Part shown: positions 24,233-31,083 of the stretch, piece by piece
How positions within the stretch are numbered: position 1 is the first letter of the stretch
Layout of the letters: each line of letters begins with the position of its first letter
Assembly: GCA_964529005.1 (NCBI GenBank)
Contig: CAZGUH010000026.1
Coordinates: 1 to 52,088, forward strand
Source of the DNA: CAZGUH01 sp964529005
Lineage (GTDB): Bacteria; Actinomycetota; Acidimicrobiia; Acidimicrobiales; Ilumatobacteraceae
DNA: 52,088 nt
Reading direction: 5' to 3'
Program-made: the position numbers and the translations under genes
The notes under the pieces: generated by a model
Databases searched by the model: none
Told to the model about the DNA's origin: nothing
The model's input: only the letters and a program-made list of their open reading frames with translations

Positions 24233-24385
24233 TCAGCTTTCCTTCCTCGTTCGCAGGTACTGCTCCAACGCCGCCGCCACCAGCGCCGAGAGCGACTGCT
24301 CCGTTTCGATGGCGTGGTGCTTGACCCGCTTGATCAGGTCGACGGGCAGGTAGACGTTGAACTGCTTGACGACGCCATCTGCCAC
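24233..24385 (-). CDS. 50-aa ribbon-helix-helix (CopG/Arc-type) repressor
   Basis: GTG 24385 to TGA 24233-24235; 50 codons. The sequence begins 'ADGVVKQFNVYLPVDLIKRV' and continues 'KHHAIETEQSLSALVAAALE'. This is the compact RHH pattern: beta strand 'VVKQFNVYLP' for DNA binding, helix 1 'VDLIKRVKHHAIETE', turn, helix 2 'SLSALVAAALEQYLR'. It is not an obvious antitoxin because the partner is a VOC protein, not a toxin. Transcription looks leaderless: TAGCAT, 6 nt, GTG. Two tandem 8-bp repeats cover that -10, suggesting direct autorepression. Confidence 0.8.
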   Translation of the reverse strand: MADGVVKQFNVYLPVDLIKRVKHHAIETEQSLSALVAAALEQYLRTRKES

Positions 24386-24391
24386 GCCGGC

Positions 24392-24409
24392 ATGCTAGCA
24401 AGCTAGCAA
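24392..24409 (-). promoter_or_regulatory. RHH operon promoter with tandem operator repeats
   Basis: Plus-strand GCTAGCAA occurs twice head-to-tail (24394-24401 and 24402-24409). On the minus strand the -10 TAGCAT (24392-24397) overlaps the first copy and lies 6 nt before GTG 24385. Tandem short repeats over a core promoter are the usual operator form for RHH dimers. Confidence 0.65.
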
Positions 24410-24588
24410 GGGCCGGCGACATCGCTTCTCCGACGCGCTGCCGAGGCCGCTGCGGAAGGCGATGAACACGGCGCCGAGCAAGCACACGCCCGCCCACACG
24501 TTCGACTCACGAGCAGCAACGTCGTCACCACGAACGTTCTCAACGGATCCTGCTGTGTCGTCCGGCGCCGCAAGGCGCCCAAGCTCAT
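24395..24588 (-). pseudogene. Small membrane-protein ORF coupled to ligD, with an apparent frameshift
   Basis: ATG 24588 overlaps the ligD stop (ATGA). The first ~25 codons ('MSLGALRRRTTQQDPLRTF', then VVTTLLL) read well, but after ~24510 the same frame becomes Cys/Ser-rich with atypical third positions. The neighbouring frame then gives a better sequence, 'ESNVWAGVCLLGAVFIAFRS', with high GC at codon position 3, and ends at TAG 24395-24397. A one-base indel would give a ~64-aa protein with one or two membrane helices. Unshifted, the frame ends at 24403 (61 aa). No family recognised. Confidence 0.4.
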
Positions 24589-26258
24589 TCGAAGCCGGGC
24601 ATCTTCTGCCGGGTGGTGACGACGGGTTCGAACAGGTCGCCCACCTGCGCCACACGACGCAGGATCGTGCGCAGCGTCCAGCGGTCGGGGCGCAGCTTCG
24701 GGTCGTCCAGCTCGTCCCACTCGATGGGCGCCGACACCGGTCCGCCTGCGGCCGGCCGCGCGCTGTACGGCGCGACGAGTGTCTTGTTGATCGCGTTCTG
24801 CGTGTAGTCGAGCCGCGCTTTGCCTTTCCGTTCCTTCACCCGCCACTCCCAGCTCACCAGCTCGGGAACGGCCTGGCCGACCGCCCGCGACACGGTTTCG
24901 ACCCACCCCGTCGTCTCGTCGAACGTCGGCCCGCGCTCGATCGGCACCCACACCTGGATGCCGCGCTTGCCGGTGGTCTTGGGGCGCCCGACGATGCCGA
25001 GATGATCGAGGGCGGCACGGATCAGCCGCGCCAACACCAGCACCTCGTCCCATGTCGTCGCGGGGCCCGGATCGATGTCGAACAGCGCGTACGTCGGCAG
25101 GTGCGCCGCATCGGTGCGCGAGGTCCACGGATGCAGCTCGATCGCGCCATAGTTCGCCATCCATGCCAGCGCGGGGACGTTGTCGAGCACGAAGTACCGC
25201 TTGGTGTCGCCCTCCTTGGCGTCCTCGTACTCCCACGTCGTGATCCAGTCCGGCGCCCAGTCAGGCACGGCCTTGTTCCAGAAGCCGGGCTTGCCCGCTC
25301 CGTCCGGATACCGATGCAGGTTCACGGCGCGGCCTTCGAGATACGGCAACATCAGCGGCGCGATGCAGGCGTGGTAGCGGATGAAATCCCGCTTCGTGAT
25401 CGGCGCCGCCTTGCCCAGCGCCGGGAACAACACCTTGTCGAGGTTGGTCAGGTGCAGGTCGACACCCTGGAGGGTCCACACGCCCTTCTTGCCCAGGCGG
25501 TCCAGCGCGGCCAGCTCGTCCTTCGTCGGCGGCTCCCAAATCGCGCGCTCGCGCGCCGCGGTGTCGTGCACGCGGGTACGGGCCCGCGCGGCGGGGGCAT
25601 CGCTGTTCCACGTGAACTCGGGGTCCGCGGCGACCTCGTCGTTCGTGCGACCGCTGAGCACCGACCGTGGGTGGTCCTCGGCATCCCAGCCCTCGACCGT
25701 GTGCTCTCCCTTGCGGTGGAACATCAGCCATTGCTCCTTGCCGGAGCGGTCGCTGCCGCTGCGGATGAACACGAACTCGCCGCGCAGCTTCTCGCCCGTG
25801 AGCTCGACCATCAGCTCGCCCTTGGCCAGATCGCTCGCCGGATCGGTGTCCTTCAGCGGCCGCCACGTCCCCCAGTCCCACACGATGACGTCGCCGCCGC
25901 CGTACTCGCCGCGCGGGATCACCCCCTCGAAGTCGAAGTACTCGATCGGGTGGTCCTCGACGTGCACGGCGAGCCGCTTCGCCGCCGGGTCGAGGCTCGG
26001 CCCCTTCGGCACCGCCCAGCTGACGAGCACGCCGTCGAGCTCGAGGCGGACGTCGTAGTGCAGCCGGCGCGCCCGGTGGCGCTGCACGACGAAGCGGTGA
26101 TCGCCGCTCGGGCCGCGAACCTCGTCGCGTGGCGCATCGCCGGACGGCTCGGCCGTGCGCGAGAAGTCGCGCTTCGTGCGGTATTCGGCCAGCGCCGCAC
26201 GAACCTTCGGCGCCGGGATGGCGCTGGCGGAGGGTGCGGCGGAGCGGCGGCGTGCCAT
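24585..26258 (-). CDS. ligD: LigD-like protein: 3'-phosphoesterase plus primase/polymerase, no ligase domain
   Basis: 557 aa from ATG 26258; the frame is open to 26294. Residues ~50-190 form the LigD phosphoesterase domain ('HRFVVQRHRARRLHYDVRLELDG', 'AVPKGPS', 'VHVEDHPIEYFDFEG', 'IPRGEYGGG'). Residues ~275-555 form the archaeo-eukaryotic-primase-like polymerase domain ('LHLTNLDKVLFP', 'LHRYPDG', metal-binding Asp pair in 'YALFDIDPG' near 395, 'GKRGIQVWVPI'). The ATP-dependent ligase domain found in mycobacterial LigD is missing, so a separate ligase and Ku are needed for NHEJ; neither is in the window. It would process ends and add ribo- or deoxynucleotides. Confidence 0.92.
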   Translation of the reverse strand: MARRRSAAPSASAIPAPKVRAALAEYRTKRDFSRTAEPSGDAPRDEVRGPSGDHRFVVQRHRARRLHYDVRLELDGVLVSWAVPKGPSLDPAAKRLAVHVEDHPIEYFDFEGVIPRGEYGGGDVIVWDWGTWRPLKDTDPASDLAKGELMVELTGEKLRGEFVFIRSGSDRSGKEQWLMFHRKGEHTVEGWDAEDHPRSVLSGRTNDEVAADPEFTWNSDAPAARARTRVHDTAARERAIWEPPTKDELAALDRLGKKGVWTLQGVDLHLTNLDKVLFPALGKAAPITKRDFIRYHACIAPLMLPYLEGRAVNLHRYPDGAGKPGFWNKAVPDWAPDWITTWEYEDAKEGDTKRYFVLDNVPALAWMANYGAIELHPWTSRTDAAHLPTYALFDIDPGPATTWDEVLVLARLIRAALDHLGIVGRPKTTGKRGIQVWVPIERGPTFDETTGWVETVSRAVGQAVPELVSWEWRVKERKGKARLDYTQNAINKTLVAPYSARPAAGGPVSAPIEWDELDDPKLRPDRWTLRTILRRVAQVGDLFEPVVTTRQKMPGFE

Positions 26259-26353
26259 GGCTGTGTTCGTACCACGCCGGCCGGGCGGCGACACGCTGCA
26301 CGCGGGGGCCCGGCTGGCGTCTGGTGACCGGCGCCGGAGGGAACGCAGACCCC

Positions 26354-26839
26354 GTGCCGATCACGACCGCCGACGCCACCAACCACGAACGCACCTTCGT
26401 CGAGCTGATCGACGCCTTGTCCCGGGCGGAGCGCACGTTCGCGACCGCGGAGTCGCTCACCGGCGGACTGCTCGCGTCGTGTGTCGCCAGCAACCCGGGC
26501 GCCGGCGCGGTGTTCCTCGGCGGCATCGTCAGCTACGCCCGGGAGGTGAAGCGGAACCTCCTCGACGTGCCGCCCGGCCCGGTGGTGAGCGCTCCCGCGG
26601 CGGAGGCGATGGCGCTCAACGCCGCTCGGCTGCTCGGCGCCGACGTGGCGGTGAGCCTCACCGGCGTCGCCGGGCCCGACACGCAGGACGGCGAGCCTCC
26701 CGGCACGGTGTTCGTCGCCGTGGCGATCGACGACCGTGTCGTCTCCTGCCGGCGCTGCGCCCTCGCCGGTGATCCCGACGAGGTGCGCAAGGCGGCAACC
26801 ACCACCGCAGCCGAGATGGTGATCGCCGCCCTGCGGTGA
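26354..26839 (+). CDS. CinA C-terminal domain protein (nicotinamide-nucleotide amidase type)
   Basis: 161 aa from GTG 26354 (GGAGGGA about 12 nt upstream). Family motifs: 'TFATAESLTGGLLAS' (catalytic Ser and Glu region), 'GGIVSYAREVKRNLL', 'VAVSLTGVAGPDTQDGEPPGTVFVA' and 'CRRCALAGDPDEVRKA'. Stand-alone CinA-C proteins (PncC) deamidate NMN to NaMN for NAD salvage, relevant beside an NHEJ enzyme because bacterial NAD-dependent ligases release NMN; the link is inferred. It converges on the exporter permease with 3 nt between the stops. Confidence 0.88.
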   Translation: MPITTADATNHERTFVELIDALSRAERTFATAESLTGGLLASCVASNPGAGAVFLGGIVSYAREVKRNLLDVPPGPVVSAPAAEAMALNAARLLGADVAVSLTGVAGPDTQDGEPPGTVFVAVAIDDRVVSCRRCALAGDPDEVRKAATTTAAEMVIAALR

Positions 26840-26842
26840 CGG

Positions 26843-29386
26843 TCAGCCGACGCTGATCGCCCGCAACACGTCGAGGCGCGCGGCCCGCCGCGCCGGGCGG
26901 ACGGATGCCAAGACCCCCGCGACCGCCGACAGCACGACGATGACGGCGAGCGTCCCGACGGGCGCCGTGAACGAGCCGAACCCTTCCTCGGCGGCGATCG
27001 CCGAGAACAGCGCCCAGCCGAGGAACGTCCCGAGCGCGATGCCGCCCAGCGTGCCGAACACCGCGACGATCACCGCCTCCCACCGCACGGTCGAGCGCAG
27101 CTGGCGGCGGGTCTGTCCCACCGCGCGCAGCAGGCCGATCTCGCGGGTGCGCTCGTGGATCGACAACGACAGCGTGTTGGCGATGCCGAGAAGGGCGATG
27201 ATGATCGCGAGGCCGAGCAGGCCGTAGACGAGCACGAGCGTCTGGTCGACCTCGCCGGCCACGCTGTCGACGTATTCGTCACGGTCGAGCACGTCGGGAG
27301 CGACGAAGCGATCGGCGACCGCCTGCGCGGCGGCCTTGCCGTCTTCGATGGCGACGCCGTCAGCGAGGTCGATCAGCACCGCGACGTCGGTCACCTGTGT
27401 GGCGTGGCGGGCATACACCTCGCGGGGCATCAGCAGCTCGCCCACGAGTGTGTCCTGGTCGTAGATCGCCGAGACCACGACCACCTCGGTCGAGCCGTCC
27501 GCGAACTCCATCGGCACCTCGGCCCCGATCTGCCAGCCGTGCTCGTCGGCGTACTCCCGCTCCAACGCCAAGCCCTCATTGCCGGCGCTCGACAGCGCGC
27601 CCGCGGTGACGTCGAGCGCCAGCAGCTCGCCGATCGCGACGGGGTCGCCGACGAGCGGATACTCCGTCTCGCCGTCGACGACGACGACGGCCTCGCCGAA
27701 CCCGGTGGCGAGCGACACCTCGGGCAGCTCGTCCATCGCCGGCGCGAGCGCGGGATCGATGCCGACGCCGCTGAACCCTTCCTCCACGACGACGAGGTCG
27801 CCGGCGAACTGCTTGTCGACCACCTCGTCGATCGACGACTTGAGCGACGCGGCGACGACCGTGAACAGCGCCACCACCGCCGTGCCGACCAACAACGCCG
27901 AGGCAGTGCCCGACGTGCGGCGCGGGTTGCGCATCGCGTTCTGCCGAGCGAGCGCACCGGTCTGGCCGCGCAGGACACGCACCGGGAGCCCGAGGACCGC
28001 GGTCGCCGGCCGGGCGACGACGGGACCGAGCACGACCAAGCCGACGAGGGACAGCAACGCTCCGAGGCCGGCGCGGCTCATCGAGCCGTCGCCACCGTCG
28101 ACGCCGGAGAACGTCAACGCGATGCCGCCGCCGGCGACGACCGCGCCCACGACGCCGCGGATCTTGGAACTGCTCGATCGATCGATGGCCACGCCGCGCA
28201 TCGCCGCCAGCGGCGGCACCCTGCTGGCCTTCACTGCCGGGGCGACGCTGGCCACGATCGTCACCAGCATGCCGGTGACGATCGCCGCGACGACCGTCGC
28301 CGTGCCGATCACCATCGACGCCGTCGGGATGCCGAGGCCGCCCGCGTCCATCGCCTTCTGCAACCCGAACGCGAGGGCGACTCCGGCGCCGAGGCCACCG
28401 AGCGACGACAGCAAGCCGACGGTCGTCGACTCGATCGCCACCGATCCGATCACCTGGCGGCGGGACGCTCCGAGCGCCCGCAGCAGCGCCGACTCGCGCG
28501 TGCGCTGGGCGACGAGGATCGAGAACGTGTTGTGGATGCTGAACGTCGCGACCAACAACGCGATGCCGGCGAACACCAGCAGCGCCTTCTCCATGAAGCC
28601 GAGGAAGTCGCTTTCGATCTCGTCGTTGAGTTCGTCGACCACCTGCGCGCCGGTCAACGCTTCGAGGCCCGCCGGCAGCGTCGGTTGCACGCGCGCCTGG
28701 AGCTCCTCCTGGCTCACGTCCGGCTCCGCGGCGAGCGCGACCGAGGTGATCTTGCCGGTGTCGCCGAGCAGCACCTCCTGCGCCTGTTCGAGGGTGAACG
28801 CGACGTAGGTCAAGCCGCCGACCGCGTCGTCCTCTCCGAGCGACGCGATGCCGACGATCGTGACCGGGACCAGCTCTGGCGTGCGGACCGTCGTGCGGTC
28901 GCCGACGTGCAGGCCGGCGTCGTCCGCGGCGGTCTTGTTGATCACGACCTCACCGTCCACAGCCGGTCCGCGGCCCTCGATCAGATCCCAGCCGCTGAGG
29001 TCGGGGTCGTCGACCCAGTTGGCGCCCACGGTTGGCGGCCCATCGCCGCCGACGAGGTCACCGTCGGGGGCGACGATCTGGGTCTTGCCTTCGACGACCG
29101 CTGCCGTGACACGAACGCCCTCGACGCTCTGGAGTTCGTCGACGATCGTCAGGTCGAGGAGCCCGCGCTGCTGCGCGCCCTCGTCGTCGCCCAGCTCGGT
29201 CTCGCTGCGCACGACGACGTCGGTGCCCTCCATCGATTCGGTGAAGGCGTTGTCCAGACCGGCGCGCATCGTGTCGGTCAGCACGAGCGTCGCGGCGAGG
29301 AACGCCACGCCGAGCAAGACAGCGAACGACGTCCCGAGCAGCCGCCGTTTGTGGCTCCACAAGTTCTTCCACGATGTCTTCCACAT
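26843..29386 (-). CDS. MacB/FtsX-type ABC transporter permease
   Basis: 847 aa from ATG 29386 with GGAGG upstream. One N-terminal membrane helix (~18-38, 'LLGTSFAVLLGVAFLAATLVL'-type), a large extracellular domain (~40-255), a first FtsX core of three or four helices (~265-390), a central pair of helices (~400-460), a second extracellular domain (~505-705), and a C-terminal FtsX core (~715-835) with 'IHERTREIGLLRAVGQTRRQL'. The first core has the equivalent 'VAQRTRESALLRALGASRRQV'. It is the duplicated DUF214 permease architecture. Type VII ABC permeases do mechanotransmission or export rather than import. It lies 10 nt behind its ATPase. Confidence 0.93.
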   Translation of the reverse strand: MWKTSWKNLWSHKRRLLGTSFAVLLGVAFLAATLVLTDTMRAGLDNAFTESMEGTDVVVRSETELGDDEGAQQRGLLDLTIVDELQSVEGVRVTAAVVEGKTQIVAPDGDLVGGDGPPTVGANWVDDPDLSGWDLIEGRGPAVDGEVVINKTAADDAGLHVGDRTTVRTPELVPVTIVGIASLGEDDAVGGLTYVAFTLEQAQEVLLGDTGKITSVALAAEPDVSQEELQARVQPTLPAGLEALTGAQVVDELNDEIESDFLGFMEKALLVFAGIALLVATFSIHNTFSILVAQRTRESALLRALGASRRQVIGSVAIESTTVGLLSSLGGLGAGVALAFGLQKAMDAGGLGIPTASMVIGTATVVAAIVTGMLVTIVASVAPAVKASRVPPLAAMRGVAIDRSSSSKIRGVVGAVVAGGGIALTFSGVDGGDGSMSRAGLGALLSLVGLVVLGPVVARPATAVLGLPVRVLRGQTGALARQNAMRNPRRTSGTASALLVGTAVVALFTVVAASLKSSIDEVVDKQFAGDLVVVEEGFSGVGIDPALAPAMDELPEVSLATGFGEAVVVVDGETEYPLVGDPVAIGELLALDVTAGALSSAGNEGLALEREYADEHGWQIGAEVPMEFADGSTEVVVVSAIYDQDTLVGELLMPREVYARHATQVTDVAVLIDLADGVAIEDGKAAAQAVADRFVAPDVLDRDEYVDSVAGEVDQTLVLVYGLLGLAIIIALLGIANTLSLSIHERTREIGLLRAVGQTRRQLRSTVRWEAVIVAVFGTLGGIALGTFLGWALFSAIAAEEGFGSFTAPVGTLAVIVVLSAVAGVLASVRPARRAARLDVLRAISVG

Positions 29387-29396
29387 GTCGGCCTCC

Positions 29397-30218
29397 TCAG
29401 TCCCCGAAGGCCTTCATCCGGTCCAGCACCCGCGACGCGGTCGGGGCCTGCATCTGGTCGACGATGCGCCCGTCGGCGAGGAACAGCACCGCGTCGGCGA
29501 ACGATGCGGCGACCGGGTCGTGGGTGACCATCACGATCGTCTGCCCCAACTCGTCGACGGCGCGGCGCATGAACCCGAGGATCTCGCCACCGGTGCGGGA
29601 GTCGAGGTTGCCGGTCGGCTCGTCGGCGAAGATCACGGTCGGCTTCGACGCCAGAGCCCTGGCGACGGCGACGCGCTGCTGCTGGCCACCGCTCAGCTCG
29701 CTGGGTCGGTGCTTCAGGCGGTCGCGCAAGCCGACGGTCTCGATCACCGACGCGACCCAGCGCTTGTCCGGCTTCCGTCCGGCGAGGTCCATCGGCAGGG
29801 TGATGTTCTCCTTCGCGGTCAGCGTTGGCAGCAGGTTGAACGACTGGAAGATGAAGCCGATCTGCTCGCGACGCAAGCGTGTCAGCTGCTTGTCCGACAG
29901 CGTGCTGAGGTCGACATCACCGACGAAGACGCTGCCCGAGGTGAGCGAATCGAGGCCGGCGAGGCAGTGCATCAACGTCGACTTGCCCGATCCGGATGGC
30001 CCCATGATCGCGGTGAACCGAGCGGCCGGCACGTCGACCGTGACGCCGGCGAGCGCGCGCACTTCGGTGCTGCCGGAGCCGTAGATCTTCACCGCGGCGC
30101 GTGCGCCGGCGGCGACGCCGCGAGCGTTGGCGGCGGGGGGCGGATCTGGCCGGGGGCGGTCCACCGGCGGAGGGAACGGACGCTCGTCGGGGATGGTCAA
30201 GGGCGGAGGTGTGCTCAT
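29397..30218 (-). CDS. MacB/LolD-type ABC transporter ATPase
   Basis: 273 aa from ATG 30218. A Pro-rich N-terminal extension (~1-45) precedes the nucleotide-binding domain: Walker A 'GPSGSGKST', Q-loop 'FIFQSFNLLPTLTAKENI', signature 'ELSGGQQQRVAVARAL', Walker B 'VIFADEPTGNLDS' and H-loop 'VTHDP'. The Q-loop and D-loop wording is typical of LolD/MacB exporters that partner FtsX-type permeases. The -10 TACCGT lies 7 nt before the ATG. A GGGGGT-N7-ACCCCC inverted repeat sits about 65 nt upstream. Confidence 0.95.
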   Translation of the reverse strand: MSTPPPLTIPDERPFPPPVDRPRPDPPPAANARGVAAGARAAVKIYGSGSTEVRALAGVTVDVPAARFTAIMGPSGSGKSTLMHCLAGLDSLTSGSVFVGDVDLSTLSDKQLTRLRREQIGFIFQSFNLLPTLTAKENITLPMDLAGRKPDKRWVASVIETVGLRDRLKHRPSELSGGQQQRVAVARALASKPTVIFADEPTGNLDSRTGGEILGFMRRAVDELGQTIVMVTHDPVAASFADAVLFLADGRIVDQMQAPTASRVLDRMKAFGD

Positions 30219-30225
30219 GCCGACG

Positions 30226-30231
30226 ACGGTA
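30226..30231 (-). promoter_or_regulatory. -10 element for the ABC exporter operon
   Basis: Minus-strand TACCGT, 7 nt, ATG 30218; no Shine-Dalgarno. Probable leaderless start. Confidence 0.5.
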
Positions 30232-30273
30232 CGAATCCCCACGGCCCGCGTCTCTGGAGCCTCCTGGCATCTT

Positions 30274-30292
30274 GGGGGTAGGGCTAACCCCC
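30274..30292. promoter_or_regulatory. Inverted repeat GGGGGT-N7-ACCCCC, possible activator site
   Basis: GGGGGT (30274-30279) and ACCCCC (30287-30292) lie just past the alternative-oxidase stop codon and are centred about 65 bp upstream of the ABC ATPase start. The position fits a response-regulator activator site. No regulator gene is adjacent. Confidence 0.4.
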
Positions 30293-30296
30293 GGGC

Positions 30297-31037
30297 TCAA
30301 CTGAAGCGAGCCGCAGTCATGCGTTGCTCGCTCTCCAGCCGGTGGAGGCGCTCGTCGTAGCCGATCTGGCGGAACAGATCAGCGAGCGTCGCGTATCGGC
30401 CGTAGTCGTCGACGAACGATCCGCTGTAGGGGGTAGTCTCCCATTCGGGGTGTTCCTCGACGAGCAACGCGTACTCGTGTTCCGCGTGGTCCTCGAAGTC
30501 GGCGTTGAGGCGATAGCTCCAGGCCGGGCGCAGCGCGTACATGAGCCACGACAGCTGGTAGTACGCGAACGCGAGCACCTGCGGCGCCAGGCGGTGGCGC
30601 ACGAACCCGCGCCGCGCCGGATCGTCTTCGAGCAGTTCCTCCAGCACCAGTAAGTGCCACTGCTCGTTGTCCTGCTCGAACCGGCTGACACGCACCTTGT
30701 CGAAGATCCGCCGGGCGAAGCGCGGCTGGCGGGCGGTGTGCGTGACGGCGACGTAGGCGACGTTCTCCCACGCTTGGTACGGAACTCGGGCGACGAGCTC
30801 CAACACTCGGAACTTCCGCAGCGTGCGGTCGCGGCCGTACAGCACGTCCATCGCCGCGAACAGGCCGCGGGCGCTGAGCGAGTAGCGCCGCCGCGGCGTC
30901 GCCAGGCTGGTCTGCTGCTCGCGCCGCAGCTGGTCGGCGTCGAGGCGCTGCATCGCTCCGAACGGCGGGCGCTCGCCGATCGCGGCGGTCACCGGTCCGA
31001 TCGTCGAGGTGCTGTCCTCAGAGTGCGTGGTGGCCAT
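30297..31037 (-). CDS. Alternative-oxidase-family diiron protein
   Basis: 246 aa from ATG 31037. Ferritin-like diiron pattern of the alternative oxidase family: E80 in 'FRVLELVARVPY', E125-x-x-H128 in 'NEQWHLLVLEEL', an acidic helix 'FEDHAEHEYALLVEEHPE' (~181-198, third Glu), and E229-x-x-H232 in 'GYDERLHRLES'. Both ExxH motifs are intact. Two hydrophobic faces ('VLAFAYYQLSWLMYAL') fit interfacial membrane binding. AOX enzymes oxidise quinol and reduce O2 to water without proton pumping. The canonical motif spelling is not kept, so a different substrate is possible. It starts 46 nt behind the eCIS ATPase on the same strand. Confidence 0.72.
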   Translation of the reverse strand: MATTHSEDSTSTIGPVTAAIGERPPFGAMQRLDADQLRREQQTSLATPRRRYSLSARGLFAAMDVLYGRDRTLRKFRVLELVARVPYQAWENVAYVAVTHTARQPRFARRIFDKVRVSRFEQDNEQWHLLVLEELLEDDPARRGFVRHRLAPQVLAFAYYQLSWLMYALRPAWSYRLNADFEDHAEHEYALLVEEHPEWETTPYSGSFVDDYGRYATLADLFRQIGYDERLHRLESEQRMTAARFS

Positions 31038-31083
31038 GTCGCAGTCTCCGCGCGCCGCGCCGCGGAGTCAACGCGCCTGGCCT

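Noticed and set aside
24233..24385. RHH gene as antitoxin of a toxin-antitoxin pair
   Set aside because: The partner gene has a VOC fold and no toxin family (ParE, RelE, PIN) is nearby.
27155..29527. 790-codon open frame on the plus strand
   Set aside because: Antisense shadow of the FtsX-type permease; Arg/Asp/His-rich with no domain.
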